Origin: Takakia lepidozioides
Taxonomy: Eukaryota; Streptophyta; Takakiopsida; Takakiales; Takakiaceae
Length of the DNA: 64,000 bases
NCBI GenBank assembly: GCA_030704615.1
Contig: CM060733.1
Span: 25,916,001-25,980,000 of the forward strand
Reading direction: 5' to 3'
The translations under genes and the position numbers were made by a program. Positions within the stretch are counted from its first letter, which is position 1. Every line of letters begins with the position of its first letter. Positions 44,934 through 56,849 of the stretch are shown here, piece after piece. Under the pieces are notes generated by a model. The model was not told the DNA's origin and did not search any database. It was given only the letters and a program-made list of their open reading frames with translations.

Positions 44934-45420
44934 TGATATGTATTTATCTCTCTTTTGTTTAGTTGTGACAGATTTCAGGCAGTCCACAATAAGTGCTTTG
45001 CTTGAGTTGCGATCCACAAGAATTTACAAGAATTTCAAAGCCTTTGTTCGGTACAAGCAAGGCACAGCCTGATTCTTGGTAACAAAGAAAACCAACTCAG
45101 AATTCTATCACCTGCAAGCTATCTACAAAAGCACGGTACCGGGCTGCTCTCTCGGCCCACCCAACTGCCGCACCATGCTATCTGCATAAATCATCAGGCT
45201 AACCCAAATTTGCTCAAGCATGTCACGCCATTATCTCAACGCCAGCCATCGTCTTTGAGATCTCCCTATGTTTTCTTTCTTTTACAACTGAAAAATCCCT
45301 AGCCTTTGATCACCTTCACGCTCACGAGCTTGCTCGCCTCAACCTGTAACTGTCGGTTCGATACTATAGCAGTCGCTCGTCATTTAGAATCGGTTCACAG
45401 TTCAACTTTCATTCCTGACA
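44934..45420 (-). repeat. LTR of a third Gypsy element (about 487 bp)
   Basis: On the minus strand it starts TGTCAGG right after a purine tract (GGGAGGGGGAGCTTG) that follows the pol fragment, and ends ATATCA. Two bases further lies TGGTATCAG, a truncated tRNA-iMet primer site (44923-44931), cut by the hAT-like element. Different family from copies A and B. Confidence 0.6.
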
Positions 45421-45492
45421 CCTAACAAGCTCCCCCTCCCAAAGACAGGTCATTGTCCTCAATGAGTACAAAAAAAGAAAGATAATTCAATG

Positions 45493-45965
45493 TCAATTCG
45501 TCTTCCTTCTCCCAAGTAGCCTCTGATGCAACCACTTAATCAAATGTTCTTTCCAAGATCGGTTGCGCAGGTGCTGCACTCGCGTTTCTAGAATCTTTTC
45601 AGGTTCAGCCATTAGCTGACCATCGCTCATAGCTTGAGGCAACATGGGCAAGATGTGTGATGGGTCTGACATATACTTCCGGAAAAGGCTGACATGGAAA
45701 GTTTTTTGAATCTTCCACGTTGGAGGCAGATCTAACTCATAGGCCACCTTACCATGGCGTTCTAGGATTGCAAATGGGCCACAGAATCTTGGTGATAACT
45801 TGTAACACTTGCGAAGTATCAAATTACTTATCTTAGGTCTGACCTTCAAGAATACCATATCACCAATAGCAAATTCACGAAAAGTCTTGTGTTTGTGAGC
45901 AAAGAACTTGGCCCGTTCATGTGCACCCTGCATACTACGCCTCACCAGATCCAGTACACTAAGTG
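45493..45965 (-). pseudogene. Gypsy integrase C-terminus/chromodomain fragment (third family)
   Basis: The minus-strand frame reads AHERAKFFAHKHKTFREFAI, GDMVFLKVRP, LSPRFCGPFAILERHGKVAYELDLPP and FHVSLFRKYMSDPSH, the standard end of a Ty3 integrase. A weak chromodomain-like tail (EKILETRVQHLRNRSWKEHL) follows before the stop at 45493-45495. The upstream part is replaced by a SINE near 45965. Confidence 0.85.
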
Positions 45966-46170
45966 CCACCCAAATGGTTCTGGAGTCAAATCCTGCTACC
46001 TTGATGGGTGTGGTATTTTCCAGGATTTTCTTCTCCCCCTTCCCTTGGGCGGTGTCCCATGTGAAAGCCTTCAGGGCGAGGCTACTGTGAAAGAGTTTAT
46101 TTTCTCCTGTCACCATAATTAAGGGGCCTGATTTGTGAGCTGGTGCTCCCAGGCGTTTCCCTTATTTAAA
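45966..46170 (+). mobile_element. tRNA-derived SINE, 5'-truncated copy
   Basis: From the B-box-like ggagtcaaatcc (45982-45993) onward it matches the SINE at 48580-48772 in order: ctgctac..tgttgggtgtggta-like, ggcggtgtc, ttactgtgaaag, gtttattttctcc, ggggcctgatttgtgagctg. The A-box half is missing or replaced by Gypsy sequence. Confidence 0.65.
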
Positions 46171-48530
46171 TTTTTTTTAATAACATTCAATAATTTTTTA
46201 GATTATTAATATTTGGGATTATTAGAGGGAACTATGAAAACCCTCGATTACACCATAAGGCACACACACCGTAGTCAGTGAAACAACAAGTTCTACTCAA
46301 GGAAGAGTAATTGCCGAACTAACAAGGCCCTCGGGCCTTTCGAAAGGAACTTGCTTATGAAGAACTCTAAAAATCACTATGAAGTAGAGAGCCTATGAGC
46401 CGATCTTGAAAAGAAGCACTCATTAGTGGAAGTGGAGTTTGGATGCTTTGGAAGATTGCTTAACGCGTTTCCAATTAATATCTCTGTCAAATTCCGGCAA
46501 GGCGGTGGATGGTACCACGAACGTTTCTCCAGCTGTTGGGGGGGTTGCTTGTTCCAAACGTAGCGATCTATTGAAGAGTTGTGGCATATGATTCCTTGAC
46601 GGGCCCAAGCTGTTGTAAAGGTAACGTGGAGCTGACCAAAATAATAGGTCGACAAAATTGCTTCTAGTTGGAAGTTGGTTTTTAAGAATAAAAATTTGTT
46701 GCTACGCAGAAGACTTACTAGTAAGTCTACTACGTAACAGCAAATTTTTATTCTAGGGAGTCATGGATTGCTGGTTTGGGTGGTGGAAAATTCTCATCTG
46801 CAATTTCATGTAAGTCGCAAACCCCCCCCCCCCCCCCCTCCCCTCCCTCCTAACGTTGTATTTGTAGCCCAGTGGTTGGGGGATTGTGCCTTGCCTTAGC
46901 ATATCATAGCTGATTTAGGGTTAAAAGTGAAGGTAGTAGTCTTGAGTAGTCTATCAGGATGAAGAGACACGAGATAAGGAGACACAAAAAATTAATCTAC
47001 CTTTCAGAGGTGTCATCATTTTTATTTTTATTTTCTTGCCTCTCATTTTAGATTAATAAGGTCTTCAATGTGCATTTGCAATTGGCGGCTGCGCATAGAG
47101 GGGAGCTTGTCTAGACTGGTGCTAGTTGATTGTCGTGGTTGACCGTTGCGTGGTCACATTATAGGGGGGTCTTCCGCGGTAGTCTTATCATCCCTGATCT
47201 ACCATTCTTTTGCACACATGGGTCTGCCTTTTCAAAGTGGTCATGGGTTTGAAACCACATATGTATATGTTGGACTTTGTAACCCAACCATAAAATGAGG
47301 TATCTAGGTCAATATGTGTGGGTATCTCGCGACTTTGAAGTCCTTGGGAAAGGTTGGACAACCTTGTTGCCAACCTTATTAAAAGGTGACATCACTTTCA
47401 AACCGAAAATGTAACTATTCATTTGGCAAGAATTTTCTTTCTACATACATACCATGAAATTTGAGACATAAGTATTAAAATACATGTTTATTTGGCACGA
47501 GAAATAGCGAGAGAGAGATGAACATTTTGCCAATATCATGAAATCTAATGGCAAACACATTACACAATAGTTTTTAAAACAAAAAAAAAAACTTGTGCAA
47601 ATGATGGTTGTAGATAGAAATGAATGACTTGCAAGGTAGTACTTCTTTTGTCTTTAACCCCTAAAGGACAAGAGTTTTTTTGCAATTTGTTAGAAAAACA
47701 TGACATGGCCTCAGTCGAGTGAATGTATGTTGTTGCCAAAGAATGGACCGTACAATGTTATCAGTAGCTACATCATACATGTGGTCAAAAAATTTCAAGT
47801 CATTCCACCGTTGGAATGACCAAATTATAATGTGGGAGTGACCCCCAATTTGTAGGCTCATACAAAAACTCATGGAAAAACTTGGTTTGACCACCAATTT
47901 TCTCCATGTTCTAATTCTGGGTTTCCCTTCAATTTTTGGCCAATTGCTGCCTACCAAGTGGAGGACGTTGTGTCCAAATTTCAGCATGTAATGACATGTT
48001 TTTATTAGTGCCCCTTTGTATGTAACTGCTTAGGGGTACATATGGGCAAAAAAACAAGGCTTTTCCTTGGATGCAGCGAGCAGCAAAACTTTTGCATGAA
48101 ATTAAAAATTTCAACCGTGAGTAGATGTCAGGTAGGAATACACAGAGAATGCACCAATTCACACTTGGAATTTACAAGTTTGGCTTAGGGGATGTGGCAT
48201 AGAGTGGATTATCCAACCACCGGCTTTGGCAGGAAACGTGTCTTGGCCCTAGGCGATCATTGGTCCACGTCATGTAGTCAACACACTCACACCACACAAA
48301 ATCTGCACTTTTACACATGTCAAAAATCTTAGACGGTGATGTAGTTATCCAAATGGCAGGGTGTTTGTGCATTATAGCTGACAATATAAGCTACAACTTT
48401 GCTTTGGGGCCCACCTCATCAGATACCATCATGACTAGGTATAGCTAAGTGAAAAAACAATGCGACCCGAAACGGGTCGCGTCGTCCTTTAGGGGTTAAG
48501 TTTTTTCATAATACAACATTGGTACCACTA
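46171..48530. other. Interval without recognised gene
   Basis: No gene supported. It contains a 70-bp hairpin (46685-46754) and a poly-C run near 46821-46838. Confidence 0.35.
46685..46754. repeat. Near-perfect 70-bp hairpin (MITE-like)
   Basis: Arms beginning agaataaaaatttg and ending caaatttttattct pair around a central actagt, with two or three mismatches/bulges. No gene nearby. Could be a very short Stowaway-like remnant. Confidence 0.75.
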
Positions 48531-48772
48531 GTCCGTTAGCTCAGTTGGATAGCACGCATAGAGTGCTAGATGATCTTGGGGTCAAATCCTGCTACATTGT
48601 TGGGTGTGGTATGTTCTTCTTACTTTTCCCTTGCATGGCGGTGTCACATCAAAAACCCTTCACGGCAAGGTTACTGTGAAAGGGGTTGTTTTCTCCTCCC
48701 ACTGTAGTTAGGGGCCTGATTCCTGATTTGTGAGCTGTTGTTTGCCATGTGTTTTCATTCTTAAGAAAAAAT
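48531..48772 (+). mobile_element. tRNA-derived SINE, fuller copy
   Basis: It starts gtccgttagctcagttgg: an A box (tagctcagttgg, 48537-48548), then a B box (ggtcaaatcc, 48580-48589), as in RNA polymerase III promoters. The body is shared with 45966-46170, and the 3' end is A-rich. The acceptor arm cannot be closed, so it is not a functional tRNA gene. Confidence 0.75.
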
Positions 48773-49962
48773 GGGTGAAGCATGGCGACCACGACTTGCT
48801 TCAACCACTATGATCAACAATTCCTCGTTAGTTGAGGAAATTAACATCTCGCGGTAAAAAAACGGCAATCAAGGAGAAAACCCTAAACAAATGTATTCGC
48901 GTGTGATGCCTTGAAATTTGAATGGCTTGGATGCATTGAGATTTGGACGGTCCAGATGAAGAGAGAGACCAGCGGTTGGTGGGTATACCGAGAATAGCAG
49001 ACCAACCGGGAATGACGAGACCATATTGTGGAAGACCCACCTAGGGAGCGAGCGCAATGGACAAGTGCGGCAGTCAATGAGCGGAGTGCGGAGGGAGTCC
49101 CTCTTCATGCATGGACCCGCTAGTGCACGTGTGCATTGAAGACAATGTTAATCTTAAATGAGAGGCATAATGAACAAGTCTCAAGCGCGATGGACTCTCT
49201 TGCTTTGGCAAAACATAAAAAGAAGGTAGTAAGGGCATGACTCATCACAAGTTACAACACACCAATCGGAGCCTTGACACAGTGTAAGGTCCTTTGACCA
49301 CATTTTCTCCATTGACCTGAACAATTGCGTAGTCTCTCTCTACAAGAGAGCCAAAAAAAGTCCATAAAGAATAAAAAAGAATGAAGACTCTTGCTGAAAC
49401 AAACGTAACGCATTGTGCCACTTCACCCCCAAAGGGCTACCATTTGGAACGCGGAAAACTCCTAGCCATAACAAAGCAACATGGTTGCCCAACCCTCCCT
49501 CACATGCTTAAATGTTCGGAGATACCCACATGTCCATAACATTTTGACACTTCTATTCCGGTGCATTCCCTACATTAGGATGAAAAAAAGTTTACTGATA
49601 AAATGTTGATTTTTTCACACAACTTCATGACAATATTTGAGATGTCTACCTTGTGTCTATGATACGCAAAAATGGGGACATACGTATTTGCTCACATTTA
49701 AAAACTATATATGATAAGAAAAAAACTAGTCAGATTGGGACAACTTGATGTCAAATGAGACCTTGCAAGCAGCTTACGTACCTCTAGATGGTTGACTATA
49801 AGCATTACTCCATAAACCCTACATTTGTGTAGAGTGACCAAGAGGGGGGGGGGGCCTTCCTAAAATGAGAGGCCTGGCACAAAGCAATAGCTGAGTGCCT
49901 TAGAGCATCCACACCCGTGAGCCGAAAGGCTCCCTGTCACGCCTGCAGAGATATCGTGTAGA
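48773..49962. other. Interval without recognised gene
   Basis: Nothing identified beyond short homopolymer runs, for example G8-10 near 49845-49854. Confidence 0.3.
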
Positions 49963-50646
49963 GAATTCCAAAAAGGCCTTGATGTGAAATGCATCGCAAT
50001 TTAGTTGATCACCCACTAAAAGTGCGCAATTCAATTGAATTGTAATATATAACTATTAACTTATTTGTCTACATAATATATATGTATGTGTATCTTCAAA
50101 TCTATATGTATATACATATGAAGGCAGAAGTTGAAAACACATGTTGCGAACACTTCTTGATGCCTGTCTATCGTTTTTGCCCGTGGCAAGGCTTGAGACT
50201 CGAGAGTGCCCACGAAGCCTGAGCGAGAGGAAATCGTGGAGTCGTGAAGCCCAAGCCTGAGCGAGAGAGACCGAGAAAGCAAGTCACGAAACCCAAGCTT
50301 AAGAGAGAGAGAAAGTCATGAAGCACTTGGAGAGGTGTCCTAAATGAGGTGGGATGATCATATCAGTTGGAGGAGGAGAAGTAGTGGGAGAACACTGCTG
50401 CTCACTCTCGAGTCTCAAGCCTTGCCACGGGCAAACAATAGATGGGCAACAAGAAGTGTTGGCAACATGTGTTTTCAACTCGTGCTTTAATACATGTATA
50501 TGTAGAGATTTAAATACATATGTACATATACATTATATACACAGATAAGTTAATAATCATATATTACAATTCAATTGAATTGTGCACTTTTAGTGGGTGA
50601 TCAACTAGATTGTGATGCATTTCACATCAAGGCCTTTTTGGAATTC
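49963..50646. repeat. Fold-back element with arms of about 245 bp
   Basis: The left arm (49963-50208) and right arm (50403-50646) are reverse complements at roughly nine positions in ten. Both start from the same gaattccaaaaaggcc edge and end at the same ctcgagagtg edge. The 194-bp loop is GAGA-rich. A transcript would form a long hairpin. No target duplication is evident. Confidence 0.88.
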
Positions 50647-52926
50647 CCTAACCATGATAGACTCAGACCTAGTTGGATTCTATGGCGGGGCAGTCCTGAC
50701 TCGCGCACACCTTTGACTCCTGGGTCGTCCGCGCTCCCAACCTTTGTTCCCGTCCGCTCCTCTTTGGCATTCCTATACTGGTTGTCTCACGGTCGCTGCC
50801 AAGCTGTTGGCGGGAAGCAACGACTCGCTCCCAAACACAGCCATGGTCACGTTGACTCAATTTGAGGGGCAGGTTCGGGGTTCCAAATGAGATACGGTGC
50901 CCGCCCTTTATGGGATATAGGGTTCGGGGGCGAGGGTGTGGACGTTGTCCGCCCAGTTCGAATCTGTATCTCACCCGATTCCGTTGGCAGGCTGGGTTCA
51001 GTCTAGGGTGTGGATGCTCTTAGGCCCCGAGTCTCCAGAAGCCCCCCGTCCGAGGGCCTCACCTTGCCTAAAGAAAACAGCAAGGATTTTGCATTTTGAT
51101 GGTTGTGATTTCTTTGATCAGACTGCTCACAAGAGAAGAAACCTTATGCGACATAAGGTGCGAGAGAAGGAACCTTAGGCAGCGTAATGTGCCATCCTCA
51201 CCTGGCATCCCGCCCGTAAGGTGTCATCCTCTCTAACTAAGAAATCGTGGCTGGGTCTTTACACTATTGCTACTCGAATAATACATATTATTTGCAAACA
51301 AGCAAATGTCTTGAACAATAGGTCATAGGTTTTATGTTTGTAGTTATTTTCTCTGTAGAAACTTTAAGAAACGTTAAAGAAACTTTATCTTTATCTTTAG
51401 TTCTAAAGAAAAATATTAGACTCCTACCCAAACATACATATTCAGGCTACTTTTGTCTCTTGGAAAGGTGGAGGCTTCTCAACAAAAGCAACCATGAGCC
51501 CACCACATTAGGTCACTACATAGACCTCTCATGTCTCATCCAATATGCACCTATGTTGTATTGAACAATAATCTTACAAGGTTATTTTTTTTGTCTATGC
51601 CTTTTCTCGGAACAAAATCCATTTCAAGTGCGTTTTCCTTTGTAATCTAGTCAGGGATTAGGGATTCCTGGACACATTTCCCAAGTGGATATCGGAATAG
51701 ATTGAGGTACACGGTGTGGAATGTGAATGTTCACTTGATCCTGCGGCTGAGATGGATTACACATTGGAACCGCTTGGCCACTGGGGATTCCCACTATGGA
51801 ATTTTCCTGGAGCCTTCCAGGCTGGTTCCACATGGTCCCTTTTCCAGAACAACCCTCTACAAAACCAACAAGTGGGCCATCCCCACTTGGACAGAGGGCC
51901 CCCCTAGGAACATTTATCATCAAGGAGCTGGATTATCTTTTTTTTCTTAAAAAAATTTAAAGAAAAAGGGGTAGTAGCCCTGATAGTTTTTTTTTGTTTT
52001 TTTGTTTTTTTGGAGAACAGGGAACATGCCCTGGTTTAATAAAATTATTGAAGGGAAAAAAATAGTTTTTATTGTAAAATTTTTGGGGAAATTTTTATTT
52101 TGAAGAGTTTATTTATTCAAAGCCATATATTTAAATCAGAATAAGTAGGTAGTAGGTAGTAGGTAGTAGGCACCTAGGATGATGGGCGAATGATTCCAGG
52201 TGGCAGCAATAAAGGACCACGTGCAAGATCCAATCAAAAGGCCGGGCATTCTGTCGGGAGGATGGCACACAACTCTGTCGCGCATTCCGAGACACGAATA
52301 TCGTCCGTAATCGCTGGAATATATTCGCTCTGCTGGCCACACACAAACAGCGCACTAGTGAACTTACCCACTTACTAGTCGCAAGTTACTTTTACCGTAA
52401 CGAAGGGTAGAGTGCGCACGTAGGCATTGGGAGTCGTCGCCGTCACGATCGATCGTCTTCCTCGTTGTTAGCTCTCTACCTTTTCCCAGATTACTGTAGC
52501 AATGGCGGGGCGGCCGTGGGATGCTTGGCTTTATGGGATTTGAACACCCAACCCGGGGCATGGAGTGGAGAGGATTCGGGTTGGATTCATCGGGAAAGAG
52601 GAGTTTGATTTCAGGTTTGAAGTGAAGTTACTGGGGGATCAAATGGCGGTGCAAGAGTAAATAGTTGCTGTGTCTAGTTGTTGGTTCTTCCTCGGTGCTG
52701 GATCCGACCGCCAGCCCGGGATCTGAGAGCTCGGCATCAGATGGCGCCCCACGCATTGCCTCTGCCATTTCTGCAACCACACTGCCTTCTTGGGCCTCTT
52801 CTGGAACCGGGAATTCTTAGGACGGTCTTGGGAGGCCTTCGGGGTCAGGAGTGGCTGCTGTAATAGTTGTGATCTGCATTTTAGTGGAAATTTGCAGGGC
52901 GCCTGAGTGGAGGCTTGCCGAAGACC
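50647..52926 (+). other. Interval upstream of the guanylate kinase gene
   Basis: No gene up to about 52500. From there to 52926 it is probably promoter and 5' UTR of the guanylate kinase. A tagtaggtagtaggtag simple repeat lies at 52146-52170, and homopolymer T runs near 51990-52010. Confidence 0.35.
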
Positions 52927-55900
52927 ATGGTGAGTTGGTGATTGATTTGTGCGGCATAAATCTGGTTTGTCCGTTGTATTTTGCACTTTTTGAAGTGGAA
53001 ATTTCTAACTACATGGAGGTGCGAGGATGAAAATGATGCTTGGTCTTTGTTGCTGCGGAGATTTCGCTTGAGAACCCTAGGTGCTTGAAGATTCAATCTG
53101 GACGAGGCACTCAATGTATGAAGAGTTGTAGATTTCAGTGCAGATCTTGCCTTATATGCGTATGAGTCGATCTATCTCCGCATCTGAACTTGATTATTTC
53201 TGGTGGTGGCACTGATGATGTATTGTTTGCTGGATCCAGGGGGAGGAATCCATTACAGCTAACGGAACACTGGGGCGCATCAATTCCTCTTTCTCAGGAC
53301 AGTTTCCGGGACCACGGTCTTTGCACACAGCCACTGTTGTTGGAAAGAGAATTGTAGGCGGGCAAACCTTCTGCAAATGCTTTCTTGTTTTTCAAAACTT
53401 GTTTTGAGACTAGCATGCCTTTCGACAGCTCTTCTTTTGTATTTCCTGTTACTTGTTACCATGAGGGATTTTGTCCCATGGGCCAATTGTGACTCCGGCA
53501 TCTGTTTCTTTATGGAGGCTATTTTTTCCATTGGCCTGGCAGTTTGTGTTTGGTGGCTATGGAGACAACGGAGCATTGAACGATGTATACATCATGGACA
53601 CTGCCTTAGAGAGATGGTGAGTCCAAAGAGGGATGGCTGGGGGGTCTAGGGTTTAGGGACAAGGGATCTTGAGTAATTCAAATGCCACCTTTGTGTAATG
53701 AGTTCTTTCAGCTTTGCTTTGAGACTATGCATATCATCAGGTTTGAAGGATGAAATGTGCTCTTCCTGAGGTGCAATCGGTACCAAACAAGGCAATTTGC
53801 CAGTTCTTGAACTTTTCTTGAGATATTAGAAGGGAGAGGGAATATCCTTCGTGGTCCTTACCGCAGATGTACCCTTTTGAGCAAAGGTACAGTTTTCCAT
53901 GGCTGATGCGGTCAGTAAGCACGTCGCTCCATCTTAAGGGAGTGATTATCTTGTTTTTGTAGGACCAAGCCAAAGGTGCTAGGGACTCCTCCTTCACCCC
54001 GCTGTGCTCATTCAGCCGTGCTGCTTGAGGGTGGACGTATTCTCATCTATGGAGGTTATGGCACCACAGCTGAGGGTGACATCTGGTTCCTTGAAGTGAG
54101 CCTTTCTTGTTACCTGTGCATTTCTAGAATGTATCGACAATTCATAGACCTGGCTTTGATGTCATGGCTTGCAAAGGCCATATCTTTACCTCCTAATTTT
54201 AGCAAGAGTCTAATTTAGCCAAAGTATTGTTGTTGACTGATACTATGACAGGTGGACACTCCATTTGTCAAAGCACAAACGAAGTTCTTAAAGATGGAAG
54301 TGGTGGCCTGGAGCCAGGGGGTGTTAGGGGATGCCCCGCTGCCAGTTGTTATATGTGGCCCCTCAGGTGTTGGGAAAGGAACACTCATTGGACAGTTGAT
54401 GAAAGATTTCCCAGGAAGATTTGGGTTTTCGGTCAGCCATACGACACGAAGTCCAAGGGAGAAGGAACAGGATGGACTTCACTACCATTTCACCAAGCGT
54501 CACATTATGGAGAAGCAAATCAAGGAGGGAAAGTTCCTGGAATCGGCAGATGTTCATGGGAACTTGTATGGAACAAGCTTGGCAGCTGTGGAGGCTGTGA
54601 GTAATGCTGGCAAGGTGATTTACCTCTCCTTGTTCTCATCCTCAAGGTTCTTATTTGGTGGCGTGATTCAACTACTGTGGGACATGTCAGTTGGCTAGTA
54701 CACGGGTTGAGTCGTATAGTCGACGATTCTTTGGTCAATACCTATATGGCAATTGTCTGTACAGCCTAACAGACATTGCTGATCTTTGCAATTTTGTGGC
54801 TCAGTTTATCAAATTAAGAGTTTCCCTAATTCTGCTAACAAACAGTGTGGGTGAAATCCAGAGGTGTATATTGGACATTGATGTGCAAGGGGCCCAGTCT
54901 GTGAAAAGGAGCCCTCTGAATGCTATGTTCATATTTATGAAGCCCCCATATCCTGAGGAGGAAGAGCTCGAAAAGCGTTTGCGTGGAAGGTGTGGACCTG
55001 GACACTGAGGACTTCAACTTTACTTCCTCTCATTCTATATGCACGAGGTGATGCATCTTGGTTTTGGTCACTGCTGGTTGTTGTGTGCATCCATCTAATA
55101 TAGGATGTTTATGGCACAGGGGCACAGAAACGGAGGAGCAAATACAAAAGCGATTGAAGAATGCAAAATTAGAGCTTGAGCGGGGGAAGGACACCACCCT
55201 TTTTGACCATATACTGGTCAATGCAGATCTGGATGAAAGTTATGAGAAGCTGAAGGTACGGTCAAATGTTGCATTCTACTTGGATTCATCAAGAAAGTCC
55301 GGAATAAAGTTTAGGGTGTTCCACTCGTAAGAATCTGCTTCAATATACATGGCCTCAGAGCAGTAAGAAAGTGCAGACAATGCAGGATGGCAGTAGAGGG
55401 CAATTCATATGTTAGGGTGGATAATCTCACCACTGGACATAGCAACATTCATCTGTTTCTTCTTACTTCGATCCAAGTGCAAATATCGGTCAACTGACCA
55501 TTGCCATTACTTTCTAGGGACAATGCTGGTGTTGATCAGACTAAATGTACAGAGCAACTGCAGGCCTGTAGGTTGATGGTATTTCATTTATCTGACCAAA
55601 TATTTTGGTATCTTGCAGATGTTGCTAGGTGTGAACAATGTACCTGCATCTGCCGAAGGCAATGACCGTGTCAAACACTGTATGGATTTTTACCTTAAGA
55701 TCTCAGAAGTGCACTCATTAAGCTCTCCATAGCCCATACCCATCACTTGTATTGATCTTGGACATACTTCATGAGTACATTGATGATCGATTAGCTTGGG
55801 GAAATATTCTTCTATTTGTCAAGGTAGTCTCCTGAGATTTGGAATGATCTGTCAGCTTGCTGCATCTAACACTAGCACAGTCTGATTGGTCACAATGACA

Positions 55901-56695
55901 CTAGATCCAGTGACTCAAATGTATGTCTTTCACTGAAACTCATAGTGTGGGTCTGCTATCTGTCTGGGCAATGTGCACAGCTGTGCTTGAGCCTGAAGCT
56001 AGGTCTGGCCATTCTGCTTCAACCTTGGGATCCAAGGTGTTCATCTGTGGAGGTGTCACTGCCACCACCAGCTTGAGTGCTCTTAATGATGTGTAAGCTA
56101 CATCACTCGGCCTTTCCAGTCAATTTCTAAATTTGTCTGTAAACCAGGCCCTTGCGTTGTCCCTTGCTCTCTGCGCAGTAGCGGCTCTGGCAAATTTCTG
56201 ATTTGTACATTCTCTGCCCAGTAGAACAAGGACACACTTTCTCTACTTCTGCCACATTCAAGTGAGGTCCTTGGCTATGGCTGCAAGACCTGCAACAGTC
56301 ATTGAGTATATTAAGTGTTTTTAGAAACAAGAGAGTTGTCTGTAACCTGTACATGTTGTCCACAGGTAGATTTCCCATGAAAGACTTCTTTTCTTGTTTG
56401 ATTTCACAAGCTCCGACTTCATGTTTATTTTGTTTTATTGCAATGCAGAGCCATTCTGGATGTGTCCAACCTTTCCGGAGGCGCTCCAGGCTGCACAAGA
56501 GGATTGGAATGGACATTCACCAATTGGAAGTCTAATGGGGTCATCAATGGCACCAAGCAGTCGGCTCCATTCCCTCTCAGCTACAACCACAGAGTTGTTT
56601 CTCTAATCTCCTCAGATGTCTTGGTTGCAGGGGCTTTTGATGGCAAGCAAGCTGTTAATCATGCCAAAATTTTGAAGGTGGACGGGTCAAGCTAA
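52927..56695 (+). CDS. Kelch/guanylate kinase (plant GK-1/GK-2 type)
   Basis: Ten coding exons inferred with matching phases and GT-AG sites: 52927-52929 (the ATG alone), 53240-53353, 53543-53616, 53963-54095, 54252-54614, 54862-54989, 55120-55255, 55619-55679, 55981-56092, 56449-56695. The product is 456 residues. It phosphorylates GMP to GDP with ATP. Residues 2-108 hold Kelch repeats ([37 protein letters not shown]). The kinase domain spans about 139-320: P-loop GPSGVGKGT at 144-152, GMP-binding [13 protein letters not shown] at 168-180 and [16 protein letters not shown], lid arginines [14 protein letters not shown]-terminal Kelch-like part follows ([38 protein letters not shown]). MGE matches the start known from flowering-plant enzymes. 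The 55619-55679 exon end and the 55981 acceptor are the least certain; reading on instead gives a stop at 55729-55731. A possible AATAAA lies at 56844. Confidence 0.88.
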
Positions 56696-56843
56696 CAGGC
56701 TGTTCCTTGCTAGTTTCAGCTCAGTTTGGGTTTGAGGGAAGTAGCACAAGTGGATGTTCATTTGAAATGTCGCTTGAGGGAAGTACCATATTTGTCGAGA
56801 AAACAATTTGATTTAAGGCAGCCAAACAGCTGCTGGGCAAAAG

Positions 56844-56849
56844 AATAAA
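56844..56849 (+). terminator. Possible polyadenylation signal of the guanylate kinase gene
   Basis: AATAAA about 150 bases after the stop codon, at a usual distance. Confidence 0.35.

Noticed and set aside
48531-48605. A tRNA gene
   Set aside because: A and B boxes are present, but the acceptor stem cannot pair and the downstream body is shared with another copy, so it is a SINE head.
55619-55731. Last exon of the guanylate kinase ending at 55731
   Set aside because: Two further downstream exons join in phase and encode Kelch-like and LSGGAPG sequence; kept as an alternative transcript end.
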